Shown here piece after piece: positions 61,071 to 64,000 of a stretch of DNA of 64,000 nucleotides. The first letter of the stretch is position 1. Each line of letters begins with the position of its first letter. Source of the DNA: Companilactobacillus nodensis DSM 19682 = JCM 14932 = NBRC 107160 (GTDB lineage: Bacteria; Bacillota; Bacilli; Lactobacillales; Lactobacillaceae); NCBI RefSeq assembly GCF_000615905.1, contig NZ_BAMN01000008.1:55029-119028 (forward strand), given 5' to 3'. Under the pieces are notes generated by a model, which was not told the origin of the DNA, made no database searches, and worked only from the letters and a program-made list of their open reading frames with translations. A program made the translations under genes and the position numbers.

Positions 61071-61099
61071 AATGTAACCCCTTCCACTTTTTTTGTCAA
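61071..61099 (-). promoter_or_regulatory. malL promoter
   Basis: Minus-strand TTGACA (61094-61099) and TACATT (61071-61076), 17 bases apart; about 70 bases before the TTG start. Confidence 0.75.
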
Positions 61100-61107
61100 C
61101 GTTTTCT
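61094..61107 (-). promoter_or_regulatory. cre site over the malL -35 box
   Basis: Minus-strand AGAAAACGTTGACA matches the CcpA consensus at 12 of 14 positions and includes the TTGACA box, so CcpA would block RNA polymerase. Confidence 0.6.
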
Positions 61108-61132
61108 TTGAAATTATTTTGTTACCGCATAC

Positions 61133-61175
61133 AAAAAAAAGTGCCAAATCAGATAAAACTATCTGATTCGACACT
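61133..61175 (-). terminator. uvrC terminator
   Basis: GTGCCAAATCAGATA (61141-61155) pairs with TATCTGATTCGACAC (61160-61174) with a two-base internal loop; a T8 run follows on the minus strand. Confidence 0.9.
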
Positions 61176-61191
61176 ACTGTTTATACGATTT

Positions 61192-63008
61192 TTAGCCCTT
61201 AGAATATTTTTTGTGGAAGTCAGTACTTGCTAATGTAATTTTAATTGTCTGCGCAGTTGTCTTCGAAATGCCCAACGCTGTCAATTCTTCGACCGAAGCA
61301 TCTTTCATCTTCTTAACCGATCCAAACTTCTTCAGAAGTTTATTACGAGTCTTAGGTCCGACTCCTTGAATGCCATCAAGCCTTGATGACAAAGCATTTT
61401 TACTTCTAGTTTTACGTTGAAAGGTAATTGCAAATCTATGAACTTCATCCTGAATCCTTTGAAGTAAATAGAAACCTTGACTCTTACGATCAAGTGGGAC
61501 GATCTCACCTTCTTCACCAAAAATCAAATGCGAAGTATTATGGTGATTATCTTTGACCATCCCCGCAACAGGAATATGAATACCTAATTCATTCTGCAGA
61601 ACGTCCATAACAGCTCGCAGCTCGATTATTCCACCATCCATAAGAATCAAGTCAGGCAGGTTGCCCTCTTCCTTAAGAACTCGAGAATATCGACGATAGA
61701 CTACCTCACGAGTATTAGCGGCTTCATCTGCACCAGACTGATGCTCCACCTCGCCTTTGATCTTATATTTACGATAATTGCTTTTTTCTGGTCGTCCATC
61801 CAAGAATTGGACCATCGCTGACACTGGGTTGGTGCCTTGAATATGCGAGTGGTCAAATGACTCGATCACATGTCCATATGGTAATCCTAGAGCCTCAAAT
61901 ATTTGTTTTTGAGCACCGTAAGTTTGACGATTATCGAGTTCCATCAATCTGAACTTCTCTTGCAAGACAAGTTTAGAATTATCAGCAGCCATGTCCATCA
62001 AATCTTTCTTTTGACCACGCTGCGGCGTTCTAAATGGGACATTCAAGACTTCTGAAAGTGTATCTTTATCCAAATTACTTGGAACAAGAATCTCTTTTGG
62101 CATGACTTGATTTCTTCGATTATAAAACTGCAAAATAAACGTCGATAATTCTTCCTCAGGAGAGTTGATACAAGCAAATACTCTCTTTTCACGTTTCATC
62201 AGTCTTGCCTGACGAATAAAGAATATCTGAATTGAGATCCAGCCTTTTCAACGTAATAATTAAAAATATCACGCGGTGTGCTGTCATTAGAAATGATTTT
62301 TTGCTTTTCAACAGTCGTTTCAATATATTTGATTTGATCGCGTAATTCACCGGCACGCTCGAACTCAAGATTATCTGATGCCTTTTCCATTCTAGTTTCC
62401 AGTTGAGATTTTATTTCACCAACATTTCCACCTAAGAACTTTTTGATCTTTTCAATTTGCTTATTATATTTTTCTTCAGGAACTTCTTGGAAACAGGCAC
62501 CTAAGCACTGCCCCATGTGGTAATACAAACAAGGTCTCCCCATATGTCCTTGGCAACGACGAAGTGGATAGACTTTCTGTAAAAAGTTCAGTGTATTTGA
62601 AGCAGCCCAGACATTAGGATACGGACCGAAGTAATAGGCACCGTCTTTTTTGATTTGACCAGTTATTTCCAGCTTCGGATCACGCTCATTTGTGATCTTG
62701 ATATAAGGATAACCTGTTCCACGTTTCAGCTTAATATTGTAGTATGGTTGATGCTTTTGAATCAGAGTTATTTCAAGCAAGAATGCCTCTTTATCATTAG
62801 AGGTAATAATTGTCTCAAAATCCCTGATTTCAGATACTAAACGTTCAGTTTTACCTTCGTGTGAACTCTTGAAGTATGAACGAACACGATTTTTTAGGTT
62901 TTTAGCCTTACCAACATAAATAATTTTAGAATTTATGTCCTTCATCAAGTAGCAACCAGGACGTGCTGGTAAAAGGCTTAATTTATGTTCAAGATATTCT
63001 GTTGCCAA
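61192..63008 (-). CDS. uvrC: Excinuclease ABC subunit C UvrC, frameshifted as sequenced
   Basis: Makes both incisions in nucleotide excision repair with UvrB. N-terminal GIY-YIG domain (PARPGCYLMKDINSKIIYVG, with GKAKNLKNRVRSYF), UvrB-binding region, RNase H-like endonuclease domain (ESFDHSHIQGTNPVSAMV; LILMDGGIIE), and C-terminal helix-hairpin-helix (LDGIQGVGPKTRNKLL). One base is missing at plus CC 62243-62244; adding it joins VEKGWISIQIFFIRQARL to MKREKRVFA. TTG 63008 with GAAAGGAG upstream. Confidence 0.92.
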
Positions 63009-63088
63009 AAAATATCTCCTTTCAAAGTCACAATAATAGTTATAATAGCTCTTTCTATTTTACCTAATCAAAAAAAAGTTGCAAGAAT

Positions 63089-63117
63089 TTGAGATTTTGT
63101 GCAAAAGGTCTTATAAT
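63089..63117 (+). promoter_or_regulatory. Strong promoter of the 50-codon gene
   Basis: TTGAGA (63089-63094), 17 bases, perfect TATAAT (63112-63117), about 45 bases before the start codon. Confidence 0.75.
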
Positions 63118-63167
63118 GTAGTTAATTAAAAGATAAATAATAAATAACCTGAAAGGGGCTGATACCG

Positions 63168-63320
63168 ATGGGCCTAACAGTGAAACGCGAAGAGAATTTT
63201 GGTAGCTTATTTGACAAATTTGCTTCACTTCCCGATGATGTCAAAAAAAACGTAGATCGAGTAGATTCTGCGGACAAGAAATCTTCTAAAAACGATAAAG
63301 ATTCTAAAAGTAAAAAATAA
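63168..63320 (+). CDS. Small protein, SPJ_0845-like
   Basis: 50 residues, starting MGLTVKREENFGSLFDKFAS and ending in a Lys/Ser/Asp-rich tail. It resembles the short SPJ_0845-type proteins of Lactobacillales: a conserved FxxLFDKFxxLP patch and a charged disordered end. ATG 63168 has AAAGGGG about 9 bases upstream, and a strong promoter precedes it. A hairpin GCTCTTCA/TGAAGAGC (63336-63359) lies after the stop but lacks a T-run. Function unknown. The family name is from memory. Confidence 0.7.
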   Translation: MGLTVKREENFGSLFDKFASLPDDVKKNVDRVDSADKKSSKNDKDSKSKK

Positions 63321-63412
63321 CTTCTCATATTTTCAGCTCTTCATCCTACATTGAAGAGCAAATGCCATTTATATTACCGTCCGTTACAAATATAAAAACC
63401 CTTTTGATAGTT

Positions 63413-63447
63413 AAAACACCTGCCAACATTAGTTGACAGGTGTTTTT
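63413..63447. terminator. Bidirectional terminator between the small protein and the exported protein gene
   Basis: AAAACACCTG (63413-63422) pairs with CAGGTGTTTT (63437-63446) with an inner AAC/GTT; T-runs on both sides. Confidence 0.88.
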
Positions 63448-63460
63448 CTGTTCTCTATTT

Positions 63461-63940
63461 TTAAGAATTAGTAACTCGAATAAATTTGGCATTTATAACA
63501 GGACGGGTCATGACCCTGCCTTTCTCATTCGTATAATTCTCAACATCACTAAATTTGCCAAATACTTGAATCCGATTGCCAGTCTCAAGTCTAGACATTC
63601 CTTTTGATAATGTGCTTAAATCATAATTGATTTTTACATCTTTTGAACGATCCTTCAAATCGAGAGAAACGATCGCAAAGTCTTCATCAGATTCAAGCAC
63701 TAACCCTTTTTGGTAAATTTTAGTATTTTTATAAATTTGCGGATTCTCGTACAAATTATCGAACGATACATAGCTATAATTATTCTTTTTAGTTTTGAAT
63801 TCAGTCTCAGTCAGCTGACTCGAAAGTTCATGTGAATCTTGCTTAACTTTCTGAACTCCATCCCCAACAGTATCTATATTCAAAATAAAAGCCCCACAAA
63901 GAAATAAAAACAGTAAAATCAATGTAATTCGCTTTACCAT
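63461..63940 (-). CDS. Hypothetical exported or membrane-anchored protein
   Basis: 159 residues with a single N-terminal hydrophobic segment (about 4-22, RITLILLFLFLCGAFIL) and a soluble domain rich in beta-strand pattern: NPQIYKNTKIYQKGLVLES followed by VSLDLKDRSKDVKINYDL and RLETGNRIQVFGKF, which looks like an OB-fold. A cysteine sits inside the hydrophobic segment, but no clear lipobox follows. ATG 63940. No family name or function is offered. Confidence 0.7.
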   Translation of the reverse strand: MVKRITLILLFLFLCGAFILNIDTVGDGVQKVKQDSHELSSQLTETEFKTKKNNYSYVSFDNLYENPQIYKNTKIYQKGLVLESDEDFAIVSLDLKDRSKDVKINYDLSTLSKGMSRLETGNRIQVFGKFSDVENYTNEKGRVMTRPVINAKFIRVTNS

Positions 63941-64000
63941 TAAATTCCCCCAATATTAAAAACTTTATCAAACGAGAGCCGTCATTTCAACATTTCTTAT

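Noticed and set aside
63336..63359. Hairpin after the 50-codon gene as a terminator
   Set aside because: Stem is good but no T-run follows; the bidirectional terminator at 63413-63447 is a better candidate.

Overview
The window is an AT-rich chromosomal segment of a low-GC Firmicute, almost certainly a member of the Lactobacillaceae. The gene order (topA-xerC-hslV-hslU; cvfB-xerD-ribT-scpA-scpB-rluB; cmk-der-hup-TPR-cca; dnaE-pfkA-pyk) and the Lactobacillus-type thymidylate synthase with its insertion point that way. The genus (Companilactobacillus is my guess) cannot be fixed from the sequence alone. I see no rRNA, tRNA, CRISPR array, prophage or insertion sequence: this is mostly core genome.

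Layout. 1-4.7 kb: start of a LysR-type regulator, then parE-parC, with a LexA-type box upstream of parE. 4.9-14 kb: plsY, then a long minus-strand block (dprA, topA, xerC, hslV, hslU, an aldose-1-epimerase-like gene; rbgA-rnhB). 14-26.6 kb: yozE, ypmS, a GDSL hydrolase, degV, hemolysin III; uup-thyA-folA; cca, a TPR protein, hup, der, cmk. 26.6-33 kb: an EbpS-like LysM protein, an FMN-riboswitch-controlled riboflavin ECF transporter subunit, and the cvfB-to-rluB chromosome-segregation operon. 33.3-38 kb: a Zn alcohol dehydrogenase with a cre site, and an ABC transporter plus two-component system operon behind a perfect inverted-repeat operator. 37.97-38.23 kb: a candidate minus-strand structured small RNA with its own promoter and terminator. 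38-52 kb: a GalT/HIT-like protein, dnaE, pfkA-pyk with a cre at an activating position, rpmF, rnz, an OatA-like acyltransferase, obgE. 52-64 kb: the fruR-fruK-fruA operon, a malL-malT-malR operon with overlapping CcpA and MalR sites, uvrC, a 50-codon protein and a small exported protein.

Nine genes (xerC, hlyIII, cvfB, dnaE, fruK, fruA, malT, malL, uvrC) are each split by one missing base. Each is restored to the family consensus by adding one base, most at short runs of one base. Because the set includes the essential replicative polymerase dnaE, I read this as systematic base under-calling in the assembly rather than gene decay, and I annotate each as one gene.

Functional picture: DNA topology, repair and segregation (parEC, topA, xerCD, dnaE, uvrC, scpAB, dprA), CcpA-centred carbon control (adh, pfkA-pyk, mal and possibly fru), and envelope proteins (LysM, OatA-like, lipoprotein). 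The most interesting undescribed items are the structured RNA at 38.0-38.2 kb, the ABC/two-component operator, the dprA start buried in the rnhB terminator, and the 10-bp-phased repeats before fruR.
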